Notes under the pieces: generated by a model
Databases searched by the model: none
What the model was told of the DNA's origin: nothing
Seen by the model: the letters and a program-made list of their open reading frames with translations, nothing else
Program-made: the position numbers and the translations under genes
Assembly (NCBI RefSeq): GCF_900215625.1
Contig: NZ_OBEK01000004.1
Location: forward strand, 185,593-249,592
Source: Terribacillus aidingensis
GTDB taxonomy: Bacteria > Bacillota > Bacilli > Bacillales > Amphibacillaceae
Direction of reading: 5' to 3'
DNA length: 64,000 nucleotides
Shown: one piece after another, positions 49,299-56,828 of the stretch
How the letters are laid out: every line of letters starts with the position of its first letter
Numbering within the stretch: the first letter of the stretch is position 1

Positions 49299-49571
49299 TC
49301 CTATACTTTAATGGGTAACGAGATTCTTGATACATTTGACAATGTGGACCCTGATGAATTAAACGAATCACTCGGTCTAACAGGTAATAAGCCTTCCGAA
49401 TCGACAAGTTCAAACACAAATGGTGATATTTCTAGTGTTGATACAAACAGTAATGGACAGGTGACGATTAAAGAAGCAAAAGCAGCAGGTTTTAGTATGC
49501 CAATAACTAGGGATCATTGGTTATACCCATATATGGACGATCGTGATAATGACGGAATGGTAGGTGAGTAA
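48957..49571 (+). CDS. Chimeric ORF: AAA ATPase N terminus fused to an excalibur-like tail
   Basis: Residues 1-114 are the start of an SMC/ABC-like AAA ATPase: Walker A GENGMGKSTLLEALAVALGF and the Q-loop region FSFSSYASHSCLHEFMQ. At residue 115 the sequence switches to an unrelated tail, ending DTNSNGQVTIKEAKAAGFSM and MDDRDNDGMVGE. That tail resembles calcium-binding, excalibur-type C termini of secreted Bacillus proteins. The Walker B and signature motifs of the ATPase are lost; they survive in the copy at 62570. The fusion is in frame and may be expressed, but ATPase function is unlikely. Confidence 0.75.
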   Translation: MKLDEMNQYVRQMSVKEKSLLPNHFPFTLPIIQKLGKLWFHPNVTYIIGENGMGKSTLLEALAVALGFNPEGGSKNFSFSSYASHSCLHEFMQIVRGSNRPRNGYFFRAETFYNSYTLMGNEILDTFDNVDPDELNESLGLTGNKPSESTSSNTNGDISSVDTNSNGQVTIKEAKAAGFSMPITRDHWLYPYMDDRDNDGMVGE

Positions 49572-49623
49572 ACCCTTAGAACTTTTAAAGCGTTTAGGAT
49601 CCTATATATAAAGAATTATAACT

Positions 49624-49674
49624 ATATCAAACAACAGTCCTCTCCTTTTAAAGGAGAGGACTGTTGTTTGATAT
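49624..49674 (+). terminator. 51-bp perfect palindrome at the left island edge
   Basis: A 25-base arm starting ATATCAAACAACAGTCCTCT is followed by one T and its exact reverse complement ending TGTTGTTTGATAT. It lies about 50 bases after the chimeric ORF. It can act as a terminator on either strand, though the T tract is poor. Its perfection argues for recent origin or selection. Confidence 0.7.
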
Positions 49675-49819
49675 CAACATAATATAAACAGCGTTCATTA
49701 AAGTACACTTTTGTGGTTGAGCTATATCAATTGATTAAGAACTAAGAGAAATTTCAAATACCTAAACTTAATAATTTTTATATTAACGTTTACGAACCTA
49801 CAATAGTTTAGAGAGCCCG

Positions 49820-50530
49820 TTATATTAGGACCTCACCAATGTCACTCCATTTTGTAATTGGACTAAACTGTTCTATAGCATCGTTTTTAAACTGTTCAAT
49901 AGCTTCACTCTTAAAATTTTCAGTTATAAGGTCTTCACTATTCTCTAAATAATTATCAACTCGAGGCCTTAATTCTAGCATGATGTCATTAAATTCCTCT
50001 ATATAATCTTGGTAATAATTATAAAAATTCGTCAAGAAATCCTTTTGGAACTTATCTGTTAATATACCTTTGCTTTCATGGCCTGTAAATGGATCCATAA
50101 TCTTGGGTACATACACAATGTTCCACGGAGCTGTAAATGCAAAGGGATTCTTAGTCTTTCCGAATATGTGTGATACCTGATAATTCCTTAATCTTTTATA
50201 TTTTGTCGTTGCCTTTTCTTGTCTAGAATAGCCAGTCAACCTTCTAATTAGTTTTGTTGGCTCGGCGTTATTCGTAGCATCTTTAAAGAAGTTATCGTGA
50301 CCAAACAATTCTTTATATAAATTGATATATAATTCTGTTCCTTTAGCATTTCTTCCATATCCCCTAATAAATACCTTCTGTCTCCCCTCATATATATTAC
50401 TTCTTAATTGTGCCCATTCCTCTTTCACTATTGAATCATTAACATATATAGTCTCATCGATTCCAAATCTAATAAGCTCGTCCTCATCAATGTTAAATCT
50501 GTCCATAAAAAGCTTGTAACCATCTTTCAT
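49820..50530 (-). CDS. HNH-like endonuclease
   Basis: A 236-residue protein without a signal peptide. The centre reads YQVSHIFGKTKNPFAFTAPW, then NIVYVPKIMDPFTGHESKG. His121, Asn137 and His151 are spaced like the H-N-H triad of beta-beta-alpha-metal nucleases. The N-terminal half is charged and the C-terminal helices (FKSEAIEQFKNDAIEQF) may bind DNA or a partner. It could be a restriction-type or toxin nuclease. No methylase or obvious immunity gene is beside it. Base composition is AT-rich like the island. Confidence 0.6.
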   Translation of the reverse strand: MKDGYKLFMDRFNIDEDELIRFGIDETIYVNDSIVKEEWAQLRSNIYEGRQKVFIRGYGRNAKGTELYINLYKELFGHDNFFKDATNNAEPTKLIRRLTGYSRQEKATTKYKRLRNYQVSHIFGKTKNPFAFTAPWNIVYVPKIMDPFTGHESKGILTDKFQKDFLTNFYNYYQDYIEEFNDIMLELRPRVDNYLENSEDLITENFKSEAIEQFKNDAIEQFSPITKWSDIGEVLI

Positions 50531-50824
50531 AATTCACATCACCTATATTAAAAAGTTATTATAACTACCCCATTATAGCATTAGGAAATAAATGAGATAC
50601 TCAAAATTCATCCGAGTTACATAATATCCATTTTTACGTTTCGTAATCCTCAAAGATACTCATAAATGCATCACAAGTTTCTAGAAGTAAAACTCGTACA
50701 ATTATGAGACCACAAACTGGTCGCTGGTATTTAGCAATAGATGAGTTACTTTTGATGGATTCACATCTAGGCATAGTTTCGTGTTACTAGCACAGCATAC
50801 GGATGGGAGTTATATCAATCGAGA

Positions 50825-50995
50825 GTGATTACAACCGAAGATAAAGTCATAACTTTGGTTGGTGTAGGTATAATTGCACTAGCTGCTGTAGGGTTTGCAC
50901 CTGAAGCTACTGCCGTATCTGCAGGTGGGTATGTACTAAGATGGCTTTCAGCATTTCTGGGTATTGATGACAATCATGGGGATAATCAAGTCTAA
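50825..50995 (+). CDS. Small hydrophobic Ala/Gly-rich ORF
   Basis: Fifty-six codons from a GTG: VITTEDKVITLVGVGIIALA, then a glycine-alanine-rich segment (PEATAVSAGGYVLRWLSAFL) and an acidic end, GIDDNHGDNQV. A hairpin terminator follows at 51038. The ribosome site is weak. Another coding-like frame just upstream (50693-50790, with MRPQTGRWYLAIDELLLMDS) suggests that this may be the end of a frameshifted longer gene rather than a complete small bacteriocin-like peptide. The 290 bases before it hold no other gene. Confidence 0.35.
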   Translation: MITTEDKVITLVGVGIIALAAVGFAPEATAVSAGGYVLRWLSAFLGIDDNHGDNQV

Positions 50996-51037
50996 TTGAT
51001 ACGCTGACTATAACTGAATGAACTCCAAGGATAACTA

Positions 51038-51078
51038 ACAGCCAAATGCTGATATTGTATCGGTGATTGGCTGTTTAG
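51038..51078 (+). terminator. Terminator after the small hydrophobic ORF
   Basis: ACAGCCAA and TTGGCTGT pair around a 21-base AT-rich loop with further pairing. TTTAGTGTTG follows. From here to 51377 (about 300 bases) no gene is seen. Confidence 0.55.
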
Positions 51079-51377
51079 TGTTGTTTGCATACAAATATGG
51101 TTATGCAAATGAATGAAGTCTCCCATCGAATGAAACAACCACTTTCATAATTTAATAAGGAAGTCTAGTCTACTCTAAGTTCTGTCGATAAAGTACATAT
51201 CTGCTACTAGCTTATAAAGGTACTGATCAATTCGATATTCTGTTAATTTACTAATGTTATAATGAGATATCTCCAACTGAGTAATTAAACACAATTTTTA
51301 AAAGAATGATGGAAAAGCTTTTCAAGTAAACTGAATCATATGTTAAATTTATAATGGAATGAAAGGAGTACATAAGA

Positions 51378-51881
51378 TTGAGAATTGACTATGAATTAGA
51401 CTCAAATGATTATAAACAGTTACTTTTATATAATATAAACACTTCTGATAAGGTACAAAGTGCTTTCCGTAAGCGTAAATACATAGGTATAGCTGTCATA
51501 CTTACACTATATCTATGTATTTATCTGAATGACCCGAGTTGGCTCGTCATCCTTATAGGTGGAATAATTTTGATAATTCATTTAATCCTTAGTAGAAGGA
51601 TTCTTGAATATACTTCTATCTCTAGAGATATGAAAGATAGTAATCTTGCAAGATTTACAGGCCGCTATACTGCAGTGATATCTAATGAGGAATTAGTTAT
51701 TATTAAACGAGATAACAATGAAAGAATTGAATTCAAGTGGTCTAAGATCACTAGTAGGGGAGAAGATGATTGGTACTTTTACTTGGAGCAAGGTCATCTT
51801 ATTACACTACTCCCCAAGTACCACATGTCTAATGACGCTACAGACTTAATCTTGAATAAAACTACTTTAATCAATAATTGA
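51378..51881 (+). CDS. YcxB-like membrane protein
   Basis: A 167-residue protein with two central helices (YIGIAVILTLYLCIYL and WLVILIGGIILIIHLIL) and a C-terminal soluble domain (FTGRYTAVISNEELVIIKRD, IEFKWSKITSRGEDDWYFYL, LITLLPKYH). This is the layout of YcxB-domain proteins. The function is unknown; such proteins turn up in bacteriocin immunity loci, and an ABC transporter relic and a bacteriocin lie downstream. The TTG at 51378 is preceded by AAGGAG. Confidence 0.65.
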   Translation: MRIDYELDSNDYKQLLLYNINTSDKVQSAFRKRKYIGIAVILTLYLCIYLNDPSWLVILIGGIILIIHLILSRRILEYTSISRDMKDSNLARFTGRYTAVISNEELVIIKRDNNERIEFKWSKITSRGEDDWYFYLEQGHLITLLPKYHMSNDATDLILNKTTLINN

Positions 51882-51910
51882 TCTAACACACTAGTGTTAA
51901 AAATCGTGGA

Positions 51911-52851
51911 TTAAACTGCATCTTGTGAATGTAAAGGAACAGCTTCTTCTTTTCCTGTATTTAAGAATATCTCTTCTAGTGATGGTTCATATACTTGAAT
52001 TCGATATACGTCTATATCCAAGCTAGTAAATAGACGATTCACTGAGGGAATCTTCTTCTCTTCAGTTACAACTAAACGTACATGTTCTTCTCCCCATTCT
52101 ACATTTGATGCGAGGGAATCGAGTTTATGCTTTAATTGCTCTTTGTGTTGGGAAGGTATGGGACCATGTTTTACAGTAACAGTAAGATTTTTTTGGAATT
52201 CTTTCTTTAATAAATCAATACTTCCTTGGAGCTTTATGATACCTTTATCCATTATGGATATCTCATCACATAACTTCTCTACCTTGTCTAAGTTATGTGA
52301 TGTTAAGAATACCGTAGTACCGTCACCTGAAATATCTTTAATAAGTGAATGTATAGTTAGAACAGAATTAGCATCAACCCCGGATGTTGGTTCATCCAAG
52401 AAGATAATATCGGGATTATTCAATAAAGTCTGTGCTTTTTCTTCATACCAAAAGAGAACTTTTTAACCTTTAGGTTAATGTCGTTTTCTAATCCAACCCT
52501 TTGAAGCAGCTCGATATAATCCTCTTTCTTCATTTTCAATCCCAGAATCTTACTGAAATACTTTAGATGTTCCAATGCAGATAAATCATCATAAAAGGAT
52601 GAATAATCGGGCATTACTCCAACCTTAGTTTGAGCTTTTCTTTTCGAATCTGTGTCTTTTAAGTTTAATTTGAAGGATCCCGAACTAGGAATTGCTAAAC
52701 CCGTTACCATGTTAATCAAAGTTGATTTACCAGCACCATTTTTCCCTAGAAAACCAAAAATCGATCCCTTTTTGACTTTCAGATTAACTTGGTTCACGAC
52801 TGTTTTTTCACCATACTTTTTTGTAAGGCTATTAGTTTCTATAGCGTACAT
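51911..52851 (-). pseudogene. ABC transporter ATPase, frameshifted at the signature motif
   Basis: The first part (from 52851) has Walker A GKNGAGKST and the Q-loop GVMPDYSSFYDD. It reaches FSFGMKKK and then shifts frame to a stop at 52420. The second frame resumes with AQTLLNNPDIIFLDEPTSGV (Walker B) and TSHNLDKVEKLCDE (switch histidine) and runs to 51911. About ten bases, including the three residues expected between KKK and AQ, are missing, so the signature helix is destroyed. The start overlaps the permease stop (TAATG). In relatives such ATPases export or give immunity to bacteriocins. Confidence 0.85.
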
Positions 52852-53539
52852 TATAGATCCCTCTTTCTAATTGTAATTAGGCTTATAACTAAGAAGATAA
52901 TAGGGTAAATCAACACTATGTAGATGTACAAATCATTGTCGTGACTAAAGAAATAGTATGGAGTAATGTAGCTATAAATCTTAAGGAATATATTTTCAGA
53001 TGCTATACTCCAAAGGCCTACTATAGGTACGATTACCGCAATAGCCATTCCTAGAAAACCAGTTACTCCGGGTTTAGGGATAAGGGTAGATAACAGTAGG
53101 GACAATCCTACAAAATAAGATACAAAAACTATTCCTTCCATCAATTCTGATACGTGAAAGGCTTTAGAGAAGGGGGTAATCAATAATAAGGCGATGAATA
53201 AGCAAACAATCCAGAAAAACAAATTCCCCAGAAACTTTCCAAATACAATGTTTTCTCTAGAGGTTTTGGTCGCTATAAATCTAATGGTTCTGGATTTAAC
53301 TTCTTCATTTATCGTACTATGCGTTAGAGTGGATACAAATAAGGGGCTAGCAATGAGAATTAAGATTAATAAGCCTGTTGCATATGCGCTGTCACCCAAG
53401 CCGAATTCTTGAAGTTGACTTTGGAATGAACTAACAAGTTTAGCTGCTCCAAGGGTGACACCGAAGATGACACCTATAATAATCAATGAACGGAACTTTT
53501 GAACAAGCTTTTAAACTCTCTAAAACAAACAGCGAACAT
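52851..53539 (-). pseudogene. ABC transporter permease, frameshifted near its start
   Basis: AAGGAGGAAAC precedes an ATG at 53539 encoding MFAVCFREFKSLFKS. One base slip later the frame continues RSLIIIGVIFGVTLGAAKLV through six hydrophobic helices to 52851. The protein resembles ABC-2 type permeases (TINEEVKSRTIRFIATKTSR loop). The slip is next to an AAAA run. It is the first gene of a two-gene operon with the ATPase and is divergent from the DUF2089 regulator. Confidence 0.8.
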
Positions 53540-53640
53540 AGTTAGTTTCCTCCTTCAATCACTTTTTTAATTAGAATACCAAGTCGGTTCTCACAAGGGC
53601 ATGGTACCAAATTATTCAAGTTACTTCCATAGTTTTTTGA

Positions 53641-53701
53641 ATAAAATTAAACCCTTATTAAATAAAGTTAAAAAAATTATTCAAAAAGGGTTTAATTTTA
53701 T
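53641..53701 (+). promoter_or_regulatory. 16-bp inverted repeat between divergent transporter and regulator genes
   Basis: ATAAAATTAAACCCTT and AAGGGTTTAATTTTAT are exact complements 29 bases apart. They lie 40 bases before the DUF2089 gene and about 100 bases before the permease, so they can control both. The DUF2089 protein is the likely binder. Confidence 0.55.
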
Positions 53702-53740
53702 TTAATTAGTGTTACCCTTATGACTAAGGGGGGGAAAGAG

Positions 53741-54040
53741 ATGAACAAGAAGGATATTCCTTCATGGATCTTATCGTTGGATTCCGAAGACCTTGAGTTT
53801 ATACGTAAGTTCATCCTTAATTCTGGTTCATTAAAGGATTTAGCTAAAGCGTATGAAGTATCTTATCCAACTGTACGTTTGAGATTGAATCGACTTATAC
53901 AAAAGATAGAATTAGTGGAAGACAGTGAATCAGAACAGTTAGTTGGTTTTATAAAGAAATTAGCAATAGAAGAACGTATAACACTTGAAGATGCTCGACA
54001 AATTATCGAAAAATACAATAACGAAAAGGAAGGGATTTAA
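53741..54040 (+). CDS. DUF2089-like helix-turn-helix regulator
   Basis: A 99-residue protein with a helix-turn-helix in LKDLAKAYEVSYPTVRLRLN, preceded by DSEDLEFIRKFILNSGS and followed by a helical tail. This is the DUF2089 arrangement seen in small regulators of membrane-stress and bacteriocin loci. The ATG at 53741 follows AAGGGGGGGAAAGAG; an upstream ATG at 53720 adds seven residues. The next gene starts directly after its stop (TAAATG). An inverted repeat upstream is a probable operator. Confidence 0.7.
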   Translation: MNKKDIPSWILSLDSEDLEFIRKFILNSGSLKDLAKAYEVSYPTVRLRLNRLIQKIELVEDSESEQLVGFIKKLAIEERITLEDARQIIEKYNNEKEGI

Positions 54041-54322
54041 ATGCCTGAGTTATCCGTATTCTTAATAATCTTTGTTATGTCAGCGATTCAATATTTTATG
54101 GCAACTAGAAGCAGCTTTATTTTTGGTTTTATCATACCTATAGTATTTATTGCTGTGATGTCTTGGATGTTTACCACAAACAGAATTGAAAGTGTCACTA
54201 TGTTTGTTGTACTTCTCATTATTGGCTTAATTCTATTGATAGAAGAGTGGGTAAGAGGTAGAAAATCTCTTAAAAAACGACGTCAAAAGGAAATGGATAT
54301 CATGAAAACAAAAGACCTTTAA
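54041..54322 (+). CDS. Three-helix membrane protein coupled to the regulator
   Basis: A 93-residue protein with three hydrophobic helices (LSVFLIIFVMSAIQYFM, FIFGFIIPIVFIAVMSWMF, MFVVLLIIGLILLIEEW) and a basic tail, RGRKSLKKRRQKE. The ATG abuts the stop of the DUF2089 gene, so translation is coupled. It may sense membrane damage for the regulator or give bacteriocin resistance. It has no recognised family. Confidence 0.6.
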   Translation: MPELSVFLIIFVMSAIQYFMATRSSFIFGFIIPIVFIAVMSWMFTTNRIESVTMFVVLLIIGLILLIEEWVRGRKSLKKRRQKEMDIMKTKDL

Positions 54323-54491
54323 ACGTCATATTATATGTTTGGAAGAATATACATGGTGGTACAGTTATAGTATAATATATACACCCATGCTACAGTTTTC
54401 ATTCTTCTATACAATATATTCTCTAAAGCGAAAGCTATTGAGACAAATCTTATTTTGGTCGTGGGGACCTTAATAAGCTAAGTATGGAAGG

Positions 54492-54519
54492 GTAATAAAC
54501 AGCGCCCACTGTTTATTAC
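54492..54519 (+). terminator. Perfect hairpin downstream of the regulator operon
   Basis: GTAATAAACAG and CTGTTTATTAC pair around CGCCCA. No T run follows on the plus strand, so it may stabilise an mRNA end or act with the next hairpin. From 54323 to here nothing else is seen. Confidence 0.5.
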
Positions 54520-54525
54520 AAAAAA

Positions 54526-54563
54526 GACAGGGATAGAGGTTACGACTCTATCCCTGTTTTTTT
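54526..54563 (-). terminator. Bidirectional terminator of the bacteriocin gene
   Basis: ACAGGGATAGAG and CTCTATCCCTGT pair around GTTACGA. TTTTTTT follows on the plus strand and TCTTTTTT on the minus strand. The bacteriocin stop is seven bases away. Confidence 0.9.
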
Positions 54564-54570
54564 ATAAGTA

Positions 54571-54717
54571 TTAGTTAATGATAGAATCAATTTTATCGCT
54601 AATCCACTCGAAAGTTGCACCATTTTTGATCCAGTTCCAAACTGTACCGATATTTCTAGATGCCCAGCTATATGCTGCCCCTGATAGTCTTGCGATTAGC
54701 GCCCATGCTGCTGCCAT
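54571..54717 (-). CDS. Leaderless class II bacteriocin, aureocin A53/lacticin Q-like
   Basis: A 48-residue peptide: MAAAWALIARLSGAAYSWAS, then RNIGTVWNWIKNGATFEWIS, then DKIDSIIN. It has five tryptophans, no signal or leader, and the spaced pattern W...G..W.WI..G..FEWI..KI of the aureocin A53 family (compare WLNVGPTLEWVWQKL). These peptides permeabilise membranes without a receptor. Net charge is only about +1, lower than in known members. AAAAGGAG lies nine bases before the ATG at 54717. The neighbouring bPH-domain, YcxB and ABC genes match the accessory sets of such loci. No match to a described peptide is claimed. Confidence 0.75.
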   Translation of the reverse strand: MAAAWALIARLSGAAYSWASRNIGTVWNWIKNGATFEWISDKIDSIIN

Positions 54718-54969
54718 AATTTTCATTCTCCTTTTAATTAAGTATTTTGCAAGCTTGCACAATCAATATAAAACAGCAAAATACATTATACAACCACTTT
54801 TTCCAGAAAAATCTAAATTATTAAGTACGGTTCTATACCAAAGGACAATGTAAATATAGAAGAGAATGAACAAGGAGTAATTACAAAAGAGCATCCATTA
54901 AGGAAAACCATCTATCGTATCTCTAATAAAGAGATTGTTATTGGATCCGTTACATCCTTAAAGCTTATT

Positions 54970-55866
54970 TTGTTCTTCACGTTACTTTATTCAGTCTATG
55001 GAAATGTAGAGAGGTTTTTTTCCGTCGAACTAAATGTGGAACGTGTAGTAAGCTACTTTACAAGTAGCTGGTGGCTTACCTCTTTAGGGATAGTAACGTT
55101 GATTGTCATATCTACAGCGTACGGTGTCCTAAAGACTTACCTTAGGTATGGGGACTTTTCTGAAGCTTCTGATCAACATAGAATCTACATCAATAAGGGG
55201 AGAGTTAATACAACAGACTTTTCCATTCCAAAAAACAAAATACAAGCTGTTAGTATCAAGTACTCTCTATTATATAAACTTACTGGTCTAGTTAAGGTAC
55301 GATTAATCAGTACTAATGATAGGGATAATCAAGAGGTCCAGACCTCCAACGTTTTGTTTCCTTTTATTAATGAAAAGAAAGCAAGGTCTCTTATCGGAGG
55401 AATGTTGCCAGAATTTCGAGTGCATGAATCTATAACTACAGTTCCCAAAAAGTCGATAATTCCAAAGCTTATGCGAACTTGTTGCTTATGGTTAGCTGCA
55501 ATAGCAACAGTATATCTCTACTTGCCTTCCTTTTGGTACATAGCCTTTGTATTAGTATCCTATACCTTGATTAGTCAAATACGAAGTGGGTTATACAGTG
55601 GATATTCCTTTGAAGGAGATAGTATTCAATTAAAGAAGTGTAGATTATCGAGCAGTGTTATTATCACCTCCAGATCTAGATTGGAGGAGTTAAGATTTTC
55701 ACAGACAATAATGCAAAGGATGTTTGGTTTATCTTCTTTTGCTATGGTATCGCGCTCCAATCCTGCGAAGACAACAAGAATGTGGGACGTTCCTCTTAAA
55801 GTATCTATGGAGTTATACAGTATGTTTAAAGAGGATGCTGTTAGAAAAGGGAAGCTGTCTGCATGA
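54970..55866 (+). CDS. bPH_2 (YdbS/YdbT-like) membrane protein of the bacteriocin locus
   Basis: A protein of at least 298 residues with pairs of helices (LILFFTLLYSVYGNVERFF, WLTSLGIVTLIVISTAYGVL, LWLAAIATVYLYLPSFWYIA) and two PH-like beta segments (RIYINKGRVNTTDFSIPKNK, SRSRLEELRFSQTIMQRMFG). Such bPH_2 proteins are encoded with aureocin A53 and lacticin Q and help export or immunity. The only in-frame start is the TTG at 54970. The open frame extends upstream to about 54824 and encodes the expected N terminus (VITKEHPLRKTIYRISNKEI). A one-base loss after the ATG at 54849 (with AAAGGA) may have removed the true start. Confidence 0.7.
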   Translation: MFFTLLYSVYGNVERFFSVELNVERVVSYFTSSWWLTSLGIVTLIVISTAYGVLKTYLRYGDFSEASDQHRIYINKGRVNTTDFSIPKNKIQAVSIKYSLLYKLTGLVKVRLISTNDRDNQEVQTSNVLFPFINEKKARSLIGGMLPEFRVHESITTVPKKSIIPKLMRTCCLWLAAIATVYLYLPSFWYIAFVLVSYTLISQIRSGLYSGYSFEGDSIQLKKCRLSSSVIITSRSRLEELRFSQTIMQRMFGLSSFAMVSRSNPAKTTRMWDVPLKVSMELYSMFKEDAVRKGKLSA

Positions 55867-55896
55867 CATAAAATTCAGATTCCAAGGTGTCAGGGA

Positions 55897-56249
55897 GTGA
55901 TCGAAATATCTATATATAAAGAAGTAGCAGAAGATATAAAAAGGAAGATCATTAGTGGAAAGTATGACCCTGGTCAACAACTACAAAGTATCTTATCTCT
56001 AGCAGAACTCTACAATGTAAATAAGAACACTGTACAAATGGCTCTTGCTGCTCTTAGAGAAGAAGAACTAGTAATCACAATCCGAGGAAAAGAAACTTTG
56101 TAACCGGTAGTATAGAGAAAATAGCTCTAGTTAAAGAGTGTGAGAAAAGAAGAAGATATGAAGAGTTCCTTAGGGCAATGGGCACGCTAGGTTACAATGA
56201 AAAATCAATACAAGCTGAAGTAGAGATACATCTAAGAAGACATGGTTAA
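55897..56249 (+). pseudogene. GntR (YtrA-type) regulator, frameshifted
   Basis: The GTG at 55897 follows AAGGTG. It opens a winged helix typical of YtrA-type GntR proteins (VAEDIKRKIISGKYDPGQQL, YNVNKNTVQMALAALREEEL, VITIRGKET). The frame ends at 56101-56103, but a shifted frame continues directly (FVTGSIEKIALVKECEKRRR) to 56249. Total length, about 118 residues, suits the YtrA type, which often regulates ABC transporters and membrane-active antibiotic resistance. The lost base is next to a T run. The following 200 bases hold no gene. Confidence 0.7.
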
Positions 56250-56452
56250 GTTTGTAGAAGACAATTTAAATTAATAGCACATATAAACATAAACGTTTAC
56301 GTTTGACTTTCAAATTAGTCATGTTCTCGACCGAGACTTTTAGATAGAGAGAATGCAATTCTATAAAGAACAAAAAGTAGATGAATACTATAGTGACACT
56401 GTAGTTAATTATGGTGTAATGTTAATATATGTAATAAATAAGGAGGTTTCAT

Positions 56453-56803
56453 ATGTCATCAGATTTACTTCACTTACATGTTTATGCTCAACATTCTAAC
56501 CATCAGGAATCCTTTATTGTTGGTAACAAAGAAGCTCTACTAGAGCTTAGAAATTTAATTGATAAAGCTCTTATGCAAGGAACTGCTGCTAGTGGAAAAT
56601 TCTTCTCTTCAGATGATGAAGGATATGAAGTGTATGTAGGAATGGTAAATGACCAAGATGTGTTTAATTCCTTAGAAATGCCTTACACAGAACAATTCGG
56701 GGACAAAAATGATCATAGTATGTTTCTCAATCTGAAAAATGATCCAAACGCACCTTATGATGTCGTAACAATATTTGAAAACACAAAAAGAGAGGAGGAG
56801 TGA
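56453..56803 (+). CDS. Hypothetical protein, possible immunity protein
   Basis: A 116-residue acidic, soluble protein (MSSDLLHLHVYAQHSNHQES, NKEALLELRNLIDKALMQGT, SSDDEGYEVYVGMVNDQDVF). AAGGAGG precedes the ATG. The family is not recognised. Its size, acidity and position directly facing a secreted toxin-like gene at 56828 suggest an immunity protein. However, the two genes are convergent rather than in one operon, so this is weak. Confidence 0.6.
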   Translation: MSSDLLHLHVYAQHSNHQESFIVGNKEALLELRNLIDKALMQGTAASGKFFSSDDEGYEVYVGMVNDQDVFNSLEMPYTEQFGDKNDHSMFLNLKNDPNAPYDVVTIFENTKREEE

Positions 56804-56828
56804 CTTGCACTCCCCTCTCTTTCATTTT
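56789..56828 (+). terminator. Bidirectional terminator between convergent genes
   Basis: AAGAGAGGAGGAGTG and CACTCCCCTCTCTT pair with one bulge around ACTTG, with T-rich flanks on both strands. Confidence 0.8.

Noticed and set aside
56281-56310. AAACATAAACGTTTACGTTTG palindrome-like stretch as an operator
   Set aside because: Short AT-rich symmetry without a nearby gene start at a suitable distance; expected by chance in such DNA.
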